A DNA stretch of 64,000 bases. It comes from Bacteroidota bacterium. Lineage in GTDB: Bacteria; Bacteroidota; Bacteroidia; Chitinophagales; Saprospiraceae. The position numbers and the translations under genes were made by a program. The notes below the pieces were generated by a model that was given only the letters and a program-made list of their open reading frames with translations, was not told where the DNA came from and did no database searches. Where the stretch lies: positions 466,458-530,457 of the forward strand of contig JAKOVW010000079.1 in NCBI GenBank assembly GCA_029781865.1, written 5' to 3'. Shown here piece after piece: positions 1-8,250 of this stretch (positions within the stretch are counted from its first letter, which is position 1; each line of letters opens with the position of its first letter).

Positions 1-994
1 CACCATAATCAGAGCAAACATTATATTCCAAATTCGTACAAACCGTTCCTACCCATGCCAGTCCAACAGCACCTGATTTGAATTTGGTGGTCCAGTTGGT
101 AGCAATATCATAAACTGCACCGTATCCACCTCCACTTCCCCAGCTTTGATGCTGATCTAATTGCGAGTTGATATCGTTAATTCCATTCCATGGATCTCCT
201 GCTGAAGAAAGGGCAACAAAACTGGCCGTTTGAACAAATTCTATACCGGAGGCAAATTCATTGTCATAATTAGCTCCCATAAGGGTCAAAATCGTAGTAT
301 TCCAATTCTCAACCGCAGCCTGTGAACCTCTCTTCTGAAATACGGTAAAGTCATTTGAAATGGCAATTTCGACCTGGTAACAACCAGCCCTGTTCTCGAT
401 ATGCAACTCTTTACTCTTTTCTGTTATGTCGTTTTTATTTTTCTTATACAATTCAAATCCGCAGGAAATGCTGGTATTTGGTATGATATTATCCGTGTTA
501 TAGACTACCAGATAGTCCGGGGACATGGAAGGATCGATACCATTGGCAGGCTCAATAAAAAAAGTCATTCCACCCTGTTCTACCATTCCTGCGATGTAAT
601 TTTCAGCAACAACCATTCTGGCTTGTCCTCCTCTTTCGGATTTAAGATATCCTATCATGGCCGTATTAGCCGGTTTTCGATTGGACGTAATGACACCATG
701 ATCGGTGCCAACCTTCGAAACAAAATCTGCCGCGTAAATACTATGCTCGAACAGATCGAGATTCCAATCCAGATCCTTACTCTGTAAGTGCAGTATATGC
801 TCATTTCCGCGGGACGCCATAGCAGACTTCAATTGATCATATTGAATCCGGAAGACTTTGTATTCAAAAAAGGTCTTGTTTAATGGCGAACTTTTATCCA
901 CATTTACACCGCTCAATTGAATTGACTGGCTCTGCAGAAAATTGATAAAACCAATGAGTAAAATGAATGTTAAACCTAATCCCAGACGTTTCAT
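1..994 (-). CDS. Secreted reprolysin-like metallopeptidase, N-terminal part (runs off the window)
   Basis: Reading the minus strand from the ATG at 994 gives an open frame of about 331 codons to the window edge. It starts with a signal peptide (MKRLGLGLTFILLIGFINF, mature part near LQSQS). The body has a prodomain-like region, and the last visible residues (AVGLAWVGTVCT, then YNVCSDYG) resemble the stretch that precedes the HExxH zinc site in M12B/reprolysin-like peptidases of Bacteroidota. The zinc motif itself would lie just beyond the window, so catalysis is inferred. The gene diverges from the barrel-protein gene at 1059 with only about 64 bases between them. Family assignment is from memory of these sequences; the open frame and signal peptide are seen directly. 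Confidence 0.8.
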   Translation of the reverse strand, partial: MKRLGLGLTFILLIGFINFLQSQSIQLSGVNVDKSSPLNKTFFEYKVFRIQYDQLKSAMASRGNEHILHLQSKDLDWNLDLFEHSIYAADFVSKVGTDHGVITSNRKPANTAMIGYLKSERGGQARMVVAENYIAGMVEQGGMTFFIEPANGIDPSMSPDYLVVYNTDNIIPNTSISCGFELYKKNKNDITEKSKELHIENRAGCYQVEIAISNDFTVFQKRGSQAAVENWNTTILTLMGANYDNEFASGIEFVQTASFVALSSAGDPWNGINDINSQLDQHQSWGSGGGYGAVYDIATNWTTKFKSGAVGLAWVGTVCTNLEYNVCSDYG

Positions 995-1058
995 ATAAAA
1001 ATTGTTAAAAAGAATCCGTAAAAATATCAAAAAAATATCATTTTAAAAACGAAATTGT

Positions 1059-1706
1059 ATGTCCGAAACAACATTAACTAAATCAAACCCTATTATACTG
1101 TATTTCAACAAGTTAATAAGATTATTCTGCCTTGTCGGCTGCCTTGTTTTTTGCCTCCATTTCGATGCCTTGGCCCAGGTCAAAAAGGCTAAGAAAACCA
1201 AAGAAAAAAGCGAATGGACCAAAGACCTCTGGTATGGCGGAGGAGTTAATCTTGGTTTTAGTTCAGATTATTATAACGGTCTACAGTCCAATTATTTTGT
1301 ATTCGGCATTTCCCCCATGGTAGGATACAAACTAAATTCCGTCATTTCTGTAGGTCCCAGAATCAGTATCGACTGGACCATTGCCAAATTCAATGACGGT
1401 TTTCAAAGCTATAAATACAATAGTGTCGATTACGGATTAGGTGTATTTGCCCGATTCAAATTTCTGGATAATTTATTTGCTCATGCAGAGTACAGTCAGC
1501 TGAATGAAACCTATACAACCGGATATATTGTTAACAATGAATTGGAGAAATTCAGGCAATGGAGGGCAATAGCACTTCTAGGTCTTGGATATACCACCAA
1601 TCAGATTTGGTCTTATGAAATCAATGTGAATTATAATTTCCTTGAAAAAGACAAATCGTATCGCCTGCCTATCATCTACCGTGCCGGAATTACGTACAAC
1701 TTTTAA
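1059..1706 (+). CDS. Outer-membrane beta-barrel family protein
   Basis: The product has 215 residues. A hydrophobic signal segment at about 18-40 ends in ALAQ, a typical Bacteroidota signal peptidase site, and is followed by a lysine-rich stretch (VKKAKKTKEKSEW). The rest alternates polar and aromatic residues in short strands (GGGVNLGFSSDYY, GISPMVGYKL, VGPRISIDW) and ends in YNF. This is the pattern of a small 8-10 stranded outer-membrane barrel, with the final aromatic residue expected for BAM-dependent insertion. No specific substrate can be named. Its stop codon overlaps that of the convergent TonB receptor gene, and no terminator separates them. Confidence 0.75.
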   Translation: MSETTLTKSNPIILYFNKLIRLFCLVGCLVFCLHFDALAQVKKAKKTKEKSEWTKDLWYGGGVNLGFSSDYYNGLQSNYFVFGISPMVGYKLNSVISVGPRISIDWTIAKFNDGFQSYKYNSVDYGLGVFARFKFLDNLFAHAEYSQLNETYTTGYIVNNELEKFRQWRAIALLGLGYTTNQIWSYEINVNYNFLEKDKSYRLPIIYRAGITYNF

Positions 1707-4147
1707 TGAAAATCAAGGCTGATACCAAGGCTTAAATGCCTTAATGCCTGAGGGAACAAGCCTTTATAGTAATAGTGATCCTTCATATCTGATGCCAGAT
1801 ATGGATCAGAATTCAAATCAAACGAATATTCTGAATTGAATTTTGAAATCCAACCATGGCTGATATATTTCGCGTCCAACAAGTTATAAATGGTCACCCA
1901 AAAATTCAAAGTTCCTAAACCCTGAAATGATTTATGTGCTGCGAATGTACATTCCAGATTATGATATCCCTTCAGGAACCCGGATACACTGGAATAATTA
2001 TCGATATAAAATCCGGAAACATAATAATGATTGAGCCCAAATGACACTTCCGGTAACTTTTTACTTTCAGATAGAATCTTTAATTTGATCCCGGACTGCA
2101 TCACTGCACCCGGGGAATATGAAATGGTTGAATTCTTATGTGCCAATTCTTCATAACCAAGCAGATTATACAAAGAATCAATAATTGGAATTGATTCCTT
2201 AATTTCAGGAATTCTATTTAAACTGAAATTGCTGGCATTCCAAACCGTAACCGAATTGGAAATATTGTAGTTTCCTTCAAATTCAAACCCTAAACGATAA
2301 GAACGGTCCAGGTTTACATGCAAGGCTTCGCCAACATTGTTTAGTTTGCCACTTAGCGCTAATTGACGCCGGTAATTCATAAAGTATCCATTCATCTTTA
2401 ACCCGGCTTTCTTTTTATTGAATTTAAATCCCGCTTCTATATCAAACAATTGCTCCGGTTTCAGATCCCCTTCTCCATTCAACAAATCTTCCCTGAAAGG
2501 TTCCCGCTCCATAAATCCAATTGAAGAGTACCATTGCCAGTATCTATTCAAATCAAATGATGCGAATAACTTAGGATTGAATAATTGGTATTTTTTCTGA
2601 ATCTGTATGCTGTCCTTGAATTCCAATTTCCCGTTAATGTCATCCTTTATATTTCTGTATTGCAAATCAACGCTGACACTAAATCGCTCAGAAAACCGGT
2701 AACTGAATTTAAGACATAAAGACAATTCCTTTTTAAGACCATTGTTCTCATAATAGCGTCCCCGCTGAAAACTGTATTCACTTAAATAAACTTCGGATAC
2801 ACGTCCAAAATGATCTCCGTCATAATTACTATAACTCAAAGAAGGACTCAGAGTCAGATGATCAACAGAGTTAATATTCAATCCGACATTTGCGAATATA
2901 AAATCATTTTGAAGCCATTGTCTTTTAACCAGATCAGCGGTAGAAGCTACCGGGCTTTGAATGTAATATTGACTTAAATCCTGACCTTGCTTATAGTTCT
3001 CATAATATCCATCTCCATGTGTATAATTGATACTACTATTTAAAATCACACGATCTGAAATCTGACTTTGATAGAAAAACTGAATGTGATCTTGTTTGTA
3101 ATTGTCTTTTTCATCTTCATATGGACTACCAGGCTTTTCCGTTCCTGCAGTGTTATATGTTCTTAAACTATCTACATTTTCATATTGAACCGGCAATCCA
3201 TTCCAGGCCTGACCTGTGACTTCAGATCCATGTAGATAATTCAATCGCATAGAATAATTTTTTCTGATGACTGCACCGGAAAATCGAAAAGATTTTAAAT
3301 CAGAACCACTTCTGTCAATATAGCCATCCGATTTTTGTCGGGAAAGTCCGAATTCAAAATTGTATTTATTATCAAGCAAACCGCTATTGGCCTGGAGGCT
3401 GTATTTCGAGCTATGATAAGATCCAATTTGCGTTTTAAGACGTAGAAACGGTTCAAAACTAAGTTTATTGGTATTGATATCAATGGCACCTCCGAAAGAA
3501 GGTGTTCCGGCCCTGTTCGGCACATTCCCTTTAATGACGGTAATTTCCTGAGTTGATGAGATCAGATCTGGAACATCCACAAAATAGCTCAAAGAAGACT
3601 CGTTGTCATTGAAAGGAATCCCATTAATATTTATCTGAACATGAGACGGATCCATCCCTCTCATCCGGATACCAGTATAGCCAACACCGTTACCGGCATC
3701 TGACTGAACAACAATACCCGATACATTTCTCAATACGTAAGGAAGATCTTTTTCTTTATCGAGAGCCTGTAATTGAGTTTCCTCTAAATGGGTTGCATTT
3801 GAATACTTTGAAACATCCATTTGATAGGCACTCACAAGAATTTCATTAAACTCAATTCTGCGCTCGAGGAGGATATCAAAACTGGAATCTTTTGAAAAAA
3901 CAGGAACGGTAAAATACTTTATGTCATACCGGTAATCAACAGATAATGCATAGGTCCCCGGTGAAATATCTTTAATCGAATAAAATCCGAATTCATCTGT
4001 GACTGAAGATTGTGATGACTGTTCAATTTTTACCGTTAAATATTGAAAGGGTTTTCCATTTTCATCTTTCACATAACCATGTAAACAATTTTGTGCAAGT
4101 GACAGATTTGCTGAGAGCAATGCAAAAGCAACATAAATTCGTAGCAT
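1703..4147 (-). CDS. TonB-dependent outer-membrane receptor, predicted thiamine (or thiamine precursor) uptake
   Basis: The product has 814 residues. A signal peptide at about 1-18 (ALLSANLSLAQ) is followed by a carboxypeptidase-regulatory-like beta-sandwich (about 20-90, HGYVKDENGKPFQYLTVKI). Next comes a plug domain (about 115-225, with LPYVLRNVSGIVVQSDAG and GIRMRGMDPSHVQININGIP), then a 22-strand type barrel. It imports a scarce ligand across the outer membrane using TonB/ExbBD energy. A TPP riboswitch lies in its leader (4178-4256), so transcription or translation should fall when thiamine pyrophosphate is plentiful. That makes thiamine, a thiamine phosphate or a thiamine precursor the likely ligand. 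The ligand is inferred from regulation, not from the barrel sequence. No PnuT or other inner-membrane thiamine transporter is adjacent. Confidence 0.9.
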   Translation of the reverse strand: MLRIYVAFALLSANLSLAQNCLHGYVKDENGKPFQYLTVKIEQSSQSSVTDEFGFYSIKDISPGTYALSVDYRYDIKYFTVPVFSKDSSFDILLERRIEFNEILVSAYQMDVSKYSNATHLEETQLQALDKEKDLPYVLRNVSGIVVQSDAGNGVGYTGIRMRGMDPSHVQININGIPFNDNESSLSYFVDVPDLISSTQEITVIKGNVPNRAGTPSFGGAIDINTNKLSFEPFLRLKTQIGSYHSSKYSLQANSGLLDNKYNFEFGLSRQKSDGYIDRSGSDLKSFRFSGAVIRKNYSMRLNYLHGSEVTGQAWNGLPVQYENVDSLRTYNTAGTEKPGSPYEDEKDNYKQDHIQFFYQSQISDRVILNSSINYTHGDGYYENYKQGQDLSQYYIQSPVASTADLVKRQWLQNDFIFANVGLNINSVDHLTLSPSLSYSNYDGDHFGRVSEVYLSEYSFQRGRYYENNGLKKELSLCLKFSYRFSERFSVSVDLQYRNIKDDINGKLEFKDSIQIQKKYQLFNPKLFASFDLNRYWQWYSSIGFMEREPFREDLLNGEGDLKPEQLFDIEAGFKFNKKKAGLKMNGYFMNYRRQLALSGKLNNVGEALHVNLDRSYRLGFEFEGNYNISNSVTVWNASNFSLNRIPEIKESIPIIDSLYNLLGYEELAHKNSTISYSPGAVMQSGIKLKILSESKKLPEVSFGLNHYYVSGFYIDNYSSVSGFLKGYHNLECTFAAHKSFQGLGTLNFWVTIYNLLDAKYISHGWISKFNSEYSFDLNSDPYLASDMKDHYYYKGLFPQALRHLSLGISLDFH

Positions 4148-4177
4148 AATTGAGAATTAAGGGATGCTTGGATAGGC

Positions 4178-4256
4178 TCTCTCCCAGTCAGGCATTACCC
4201 TGTCAGGTTCAGCGGGTATAATCTCAGCCGGCTAAAGCATATTCGGCACCCCAGTT
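4178..4256 (-). promoter_or_regulatory. TPP (thiamine pyrophosphate) riboswitch
   Basis: Read on the minus strand, the leader carries the THI-box consensus in order: GGGGTGCC (4245-4252), GGCTGAGA with CTGAGA at 4222-4227, ATACCC, GAACCTGA (4203-4210), and GGTAATGCC with TAATGCC at 4191-4197, then a closing TGGGAGAG. Spacing is normal for the class, with a short P3 arm. It lies 31 bases upstream of the TonB receptor start, so it probably works by occluding the start region or by early termination. I see no strong terminator hairpin with a U-tract between it and the start codon. Confidence 0.96.
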
Positions 4257-4262
4257 AAAATA

Positions 4263-4270
4263 CAAAGGTA
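4263..4270 (-). promoter_or_regulatory. Putative -7 element for the riboswitch transcript
   Basis: TACCTTTG on the minus strand fits the Bacteroidota -7 consensus TAnnTTTG and lies just upstream of the TPP aptamer. That places transcription start a few bases before the first aptamer helix. No clear TTTG -33 element is seen. Confidence 0.55.
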
Positions 4271-4381
4271 CGTATTGTTTAAACTTTAATGTATTTGATT
4301 TATGCTGAAAAGAGTGACCGAACTATAAACTAAACCTTTGTAAGCCCAGTTTATCCGGATCTTCAATCGCTTGCGGTAACT

Positions 4382-4897
4382 TCATTTATAAAAAGACTGG
4401 GAAATCATGAACAAAGCATTATTCATCCTAACCCGGCCAACTCCGCTGATTATGGCATATTTAGCCCTAAATTGTATGATGTGAGAATAATACAAACCGA
4501 ATAATCGCTCCAAATCATCCTCACTTTCCCGCAAATCATCATACTCCCATTTAAGATCCGGATAACATAGCAAATAAAGATCAGGGAGGTTCTTCTGCCA
4601 TTCGTTTCTTAAGATCTGGGAATCAAACTTGAATTTCTCCTTTGCCCATATATAAGCGGTTAAAGAATCCGTATCACAGAATACAAATTGGCCTTCCAGC
4701 TCCAGATTTTTATTTTGAAATTCCTGTGTAAGGCCTATCGTTTCTACATCCTTTAACTCATATTTGCCACCGGTTTTGTGCAAATACGCTCTGCTAAATT
4801 CAGGGATCATCGTACCTTTGTAAAATTCGGACAAACGGGTACAAAGAGTAGTTTTTCCTGTAGATTCCGGACCTGTAACAACAATTTTTATCGGCAT
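4382..4897 (-). CDS. NadR-like P-loop ATPase/kinase (AAA_28-type)
   Basis: The product has 171 residues. It has a Walker A motif at residues 8-15 (GPESTGKT), a characteristic EFSRAYL segment after it, and a Walker B-like CDTDSLTAYIWA. This is the arrangement of the ribosylnicotinamide-kinase domain of NadR and related small-molecule kinases. The nucleotidylyltransferase domain of full NadR is absent. In many Bacteroidota such stand-alone proteins sit with PnuC/PnuT transporters and TPP-regulated TonB receptors. The neighbour here is a riboswitch-controlled receptor, so phosphorylation of a thiamine-like or nicotinamide riboside-like substrate is plausible. The gene lies upstream of the riboswitch and is not controlled by it. 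The fold is confident, the substrate unknown. Confidence 0.85.
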   Translation of the reverse strand: MPIKIVVTGPESTGKTTLCTRLSEFYKGTMIPEFSRAYLHKTGGKYELKDVETIGLTQEFQNKNLELEGQFVFCDTDSLTAYIWAKEKFKFDSQILRNEWQKNLPDLYLLCYPDLKWEYDDLRESEDDLERLFGLYYSHIIQFRAKYAIISGVGRVRMNNALFMISQSFYK

Positions 4898-4931
4898 CTG
4901 TTAACTATTACCATTCGCTAAATTCCCTTCT

Positions 4932-4939
4932 CAAAGATA
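4932..4939 (-). promoter_or_regulatory. Putative -7 element for the NadR-like kinase gene
   Basis: TATCTTTG on the minus strand matches TAnnTTTG. It lies about 35 bases upstream of the kinase start and overlaps the first base of the divergent hypothetical gene. Confidence 0.45.
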
Positions 4940-5499
4940 TGCACGATATAGAACCATTTTTCAATTGGCGGGAATTGTATAATCCATTGGAAGATTCAAA
5001 ATCTCCATTTTTTAAACAAGAATATGATGAATTTCAATATTCCAATAAGATTTACAACTATTACATTCATCCGCTTTGGGATTCCATCGGTTCTGAAACG
5101 CTTTATATTAAAGTACTATATGCAGACTACGAAGAAGGAAATGCGATTATTGAGTTAATTGGAGAATGGAATGATTGCATTAATAACGATATCATGTATT
5201 TAAAAAGAGATATTATTGATGCAATGATAGAAGAAGGCATAAATCGCTTTATATTGCTCTGTGATCATGTTTTCAACTATCATGGATCTGATGATTGTTA
5301 TTATGAAGAGTGGAAAGATGACATTTCCGACCAGGGAGGATTTATCATTCTTGTAAATTTACAGGAACATGTATTAAGTGAAATGAAGTTGTTTGGTCTG
5401 CAATATCATGTTCAGCTCGGCAAACAGTTCCAGGAATTGAACTGGAGGAAAATGAATCCAATGAATCTGACCGAATTTTTAGAAGCTAAAATAAAATAA
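4939..5499 (+). CDS. Conserved-looking acidic hypothetical protein upstream of era
   Basis: The product has 186 residues and I do not recognise its family. It has no signal peptide or membrane segment and looks cytoplasmic. It is rich in Asp, Glu and Tyr, with clusters such as HGSDDCYYEEWKDDI. The middle (about 57-115) reads as an alternating strand/helix alpha/beta fold. The stop codon shares one base with the start codon of era, which implies translational coupling and co-transcription. The operon suggests some link to ribosome assembly or cell-cycle GTPases, but that is only guilt by association. It is very likely a real gene, given its length, its coupling to era and the absence of a better frame. 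Confidence 0.8.
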   Translation: MHDIEPFFNWRELYNPLEDSKSPFFKQEYDEFQYSNKIYNYYIHPLWDSIGSETLYIKVLYADYEEGNAIIELIGEWNDCINNDIMYLKRDIIDAMIEEGINRFILLCDHVFNYHGSDDCYYEEWKDDISDQGGFIILVNLQEHVLSEMKLFGLQYHVQLGKQFQELNWRKMNPMNLTEFLEAKIK

Positions 5500-6401
5500 T
5501 GGAAATCGAATTCCGCTCCGGCTTTGTTAATCTTATAGGTTTGCCCAATAGTGGCAAGTCCACTTTATTAAATGCATTGACTGGAGAAAAAATGGCCATT
5601 ATATCTCCCAAGCCTCAGACCACCCGCCAACGCATTTTAGCATTGATTAACGAACCCACATTTCAAATTATATTTTCAGATACTCCGGGTTTTATTGAAC
5701 AGGCTAATTATCCGTTACATCAAACGATGAATATGCAGGTCAGACTGGCATTTGAAGATGCGGATGTCATCTTATTGGTTATCGATTCTACCCTACCCTG
5801 TAATTTGTCTGAATCCTTCTTGCAAATGCTAAAGGATTCCAGCATTCCCATTATTTTATGCTTAAACAAAACAGATCGGGGAAAAGACAATCATGTAAAT
5901 GAGATTATTCCATTTCTTGAAGATTACCAACTCCCCATTAAATCGATTCATAAAGTTTCTGCACTTCAGCAAACCGGCATTTCGGAATTATTGGAGGATA
6001 TTAAATTCATGCTTCCGGTACATCCTGCTTATTATCCCGATGATATTTTAAGCAATCGCCCGGTTCGTTTTTTTATTTCCGAATTGATACGTGAAAAAAT
6101 TTATCAATTGTATGATGCCGAAATTCCATACCACACTTTTGTTGTTGTAGAAAACTGTAAAGGTGTTGATGAAAAGAAAGAGATGGCCATAATTGATGCT
6201 TTCATTTTTGTTGGCAAGCAATCCCATATTCCAATACTCATTGGAAAGCAAGGATCTAAACTGAAAGAATTAGGTACAAAATCCCGGTTGGAAATTGAAC
6301 AATACCTGGATCAGAAAGTATATTTAAATTTAAGTGTCAAACTCAGAAAAGACTGGAGAAACAATTCCACTTTTTTGAACAAATCCAGTGTATTTCAATG
6401 A
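5499..6401 (+). CDS. era: GTPase Era
   Basis: The product has 300 residues, the usual Era length. The G domain shows G1 GLPNSGKS (residues 14-21), G3 DTPG (61-64) and G4 NKTD (123-126). A C-terminal KH RNA-binding domain carries the GKQGSKLKELG loop at about 250-260. Era binds the 3' end of 16S rRNA and helps mature the 30S subunit. The gene overlaps the preceding hypothetical gene by one base and der by four (ATGA), so all three should be translated from one mRNA. All signature residues are present. Confidence 0.97.
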   Translation: MEIEFRSGFVNLIGLPNSGKSTLLNALTGEKMAIISPKPQTTRQRILALINEPTFQIIFSDTPGFIEQANYPLHQTMNMQVRLAFEDADVILLVIDSTLPCNLSESFLQMLKDSSIPIILCLNKTDRGKDNHVNEIIPFLEDYQLPIKSIHKVSALQQTGISELLEDIKFMLPVHPAYYPDDILSNRPVRFFISELIREKIYQLYDAEIPYHTFVVVENCKGVDEKKEMAIIDAFIFVGKQSHIPILIGKQGSKLKELGTKSRLEIEQYLDQKVYLNLSVKLRKDWRNNSTFLNKSSVFQ

Positions 6402-7699
6402 GCTATACTATTGCAATTGTAGGAAGACCGAATGTCGGCAAATCGACTTTTTTTAACCGCTTAGTCGGGTATAAAAAAGCTATCGTTGATGATATCAGCG
6501 GTGTTACCAGGGACCGCATCTATGATGTGGCAGAGTGGAATGGAAAACATTTTACAGTCATTGATACCGGCGGACTGGTTTTCAAAAGTCAGGATGTATT
6601 TGAAATAGAGATTAAACGTCAGGTACAGCTTGCTATAGAAGAAGCCAATTCCATTGTATTTATGACAGATGCTGCTACAGGTATCACCGACCTCGATGAA
6701 AACGTCACTGAACTCCTTCGCAAATCCAACAAGAAAATATTTCTGGCTGTCAATAAAGTAGATAATCCACAACGTTATCTGCAGGCTCAGGAAATGTGGG
6801 GTTTAGGCTTTGAAGATGTATTTTTTATTTCATCCATATCGGGAAGCGGTACAGGAGAATTATTAGATGCCGTAACTGCATTAATTGATAACAACACCGA
6901 AGAAATTTCTGATCTTCCAAAATTTGCAGTGATAGGCCAACCCAATGTCGGCAAATCTTCCTTTCTGAATGTCCTGCTCGAAGAAGAAAGAAATCTCGTA
7001 ACAGACATTGCAGGCACGACAAGGGATCCCGTACATTCCGTGTATAAAAAGTTTGGCAAAGAATTTATCCTGGTTGACACTGCCGGCATTCGCAAAAAAG
7101 CAAAAGTTCAGGAAGATCTTGAATTTTATTCTGTGATTCGCGCTATAAAAGCGATAGAAGATTGCGATGTTTGCTTTCTCATTATTGATGCCACTCAAGG
7201 CCTGGAATCCCAGGATATGGAATTAGTTTCACTGGTTGTTAAACGCAACAAAGGACTCGTGATCTTGGTCAATAAATGGGATCTGGTAGAGAAAGATACA
7301 AAAACAGCTGGTGAGTTTGAATCAAAAATAAGATCCAAGCTTGCTCCGTTTGATGATGTCCCTATACTGTTTGTATCGGTAAAAGAAAAGCAACGGATTT
7401 TTCAGGCTGTCGAAATGGGCTTGCAGGTGTATTCAAACCGCAAACAGGAAATTAAAACTTCAGATTTGAATGAAAAAATGCTGGAAGCCATTTCCAAAAT
7501 ACCACCACCCTCTTATAGAAATCACCTGATTAAAATCAAATACATTGTTCAAATCAAAAAGCCTTATCCGGTTTTTGCATTTTATACCAACTACCCGGAT
7601 CAGATAAAAGGAAATTACAAAAATTATCTCGAAAATCAACTCAGGTCTCTGTATAATTTTAAAGGTTGTCCGATTCGCTTGTTATTCAAAGATAAGTAA
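6398..7699 (+). CDS. der: Ribosome-associated GTPase Der (EngA)
   Basis: The product has 433 residues. It has the two tandem G domains that define EngA/Der: the first P-loop is GRPNVGKS at residues 9-16 with DTGG, the second GQPNVGKS at about 180 with DTAG and NKWD. A KH-like C-terminal domain of about 85 residues follows, ending KGCPIRLLFKDK. Der acts in 50S subunit maturation and is normally essential. Era and Der side by side give a small ribosome-assembly GTPase unit. The gene overlaps era by four bases and is followed after two bases by rfbC. Confidence 0.97.
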   Translation: MSYTIAIVGRPNVGKSTFFNRLVGYKKAIVDDISGVTRDRIYDVAEWNGKHFTVIDTGGLVFKSQDVFEIEIKRQVQLAIEEANSIVFMTDAATGITDLDENVTELLRKSNKKIFLAVNKVDNPQRYLQAQEMWGLGFEDVFFISSISGSGTGELLDAVTALIDNNTEEISDLPKFAVIGQPNVGKSSFLNVLLEEERNLVTDIAGTTRDPVHSVYKKFGKEFILVDTAGIRKKAKVQEDLEFYSVIRAIKAIEDCDVCFLIIDATQGLESQDMELVSLVVKRNKGLVILVNKWDLVEKDTKTAGEFESKIRSKLAPFDDVPILFVSVKEKQRIFQAVEMGLQVYSNRKQEIKTSDLNEKMLEAISKIPPPSYRNHLIKIKYIVQIKKPYPVFAFYTNYPDQIKGNYKNYLENQLRSLYNFKGCPIRLLFKDK

Positions 7700-7701
7700 A
7701 C

Positions 7702-8247
7702 ATGAAAATAACCCATACGGATATAGAAGGATTACTCATACTAGAACCGGATGTCTACGCCGATTCCAGAGGTTGTTTTTATGAATCTTACAACTCCCGT
7801 AAATTTATCATCAATCATCTGGAGTACTTTTTTGTTCAGGACAATGAGGCTGAATCCAAATATGGCGTAATCAGAGGTCTGCATTTTCAAAACGACCCGA
7901 TGGCACAGACTAAATTAGTGCGTGTACCCTTTGGTGAAGTCCTGGATGTTGCCATTGATCTTCGACCAGGAAGTACAACATTCGGAAAAGTATTTTCCAT
8001 TATCTTAAATCAATTCAACAAAAAGCAACTATTAATTCCGCGTGGATTCGCTCATGGTTATTCTGTCTTAAGTGAATCATCGGTCTTCCATTATAAATGT
8101 GATAACTATTATTCAAAATCTCACGAAAGCGGGTATCACCCTTTGGATTCATATTTTAAAATCGACTGGCAAATTCCGCCAGACAAAATGATTATCTCTC
8201 CAAAAGATTTAGCTTTACCCGTTTTTAATTTACAACCGAAGGCCTGA
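7702..8247 (+). CDS. rfbC: dTDP-4-dehydrorhamnose 3,5-epimerase
   Basis: The product has 181 residues, normal for RmlC/RfbC. It has the cupin fold signatures GVIRGLHFQ (with the catalytic His), DVAIDLRPGSTTFGK and PRGFAHGYSVLS, and a Tyr-rich stretch (HYKCDNYYSKSHE) that supplies the second active-site residue. It epimerises C3 and C5 of dTDP-4-keto-6-deoxyglucose, the third step of dTDP-L-rhamnose synthesis. It is followed by rfbD after three bases. rfbA and rfbB, needed for the first two steps, are not in this window. Confidence 0.95.
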   Translation: MKITHTDIEGLLILEPDVYADSRGCFYESYNSRKFIINHLEYFFVQDNEAESKYGVIRGLHFQNDPMAQTKLVRVPFGEVLDVAIDLRPGSTTFGKVFSIILNQFNKKQLLIPRGFAHGYSVLSESSVFHYKCDNYYSKSHESGYHPLDSYFKIDWQIPPDKMIISPKDLALPVFNLQPKA

Positions 8248-8250
8248 TTT

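Noticed and set aside
401..787. Plus-strand open frame of 128 codons at the left edge
   Set aside because: It lies antisense to the metallopeptidase frame on the minus strand, which has a signal peptide and family-like motifs. The plus frame shows no recognisable domain.
4178..4256. Riboswitch considered as cobalamin type because it precedes a TonB receptor
   Set aside because: The CTGAGA, ACCTGA and TAATGCC boxes are those of the TPP class; the B12-box is absent.
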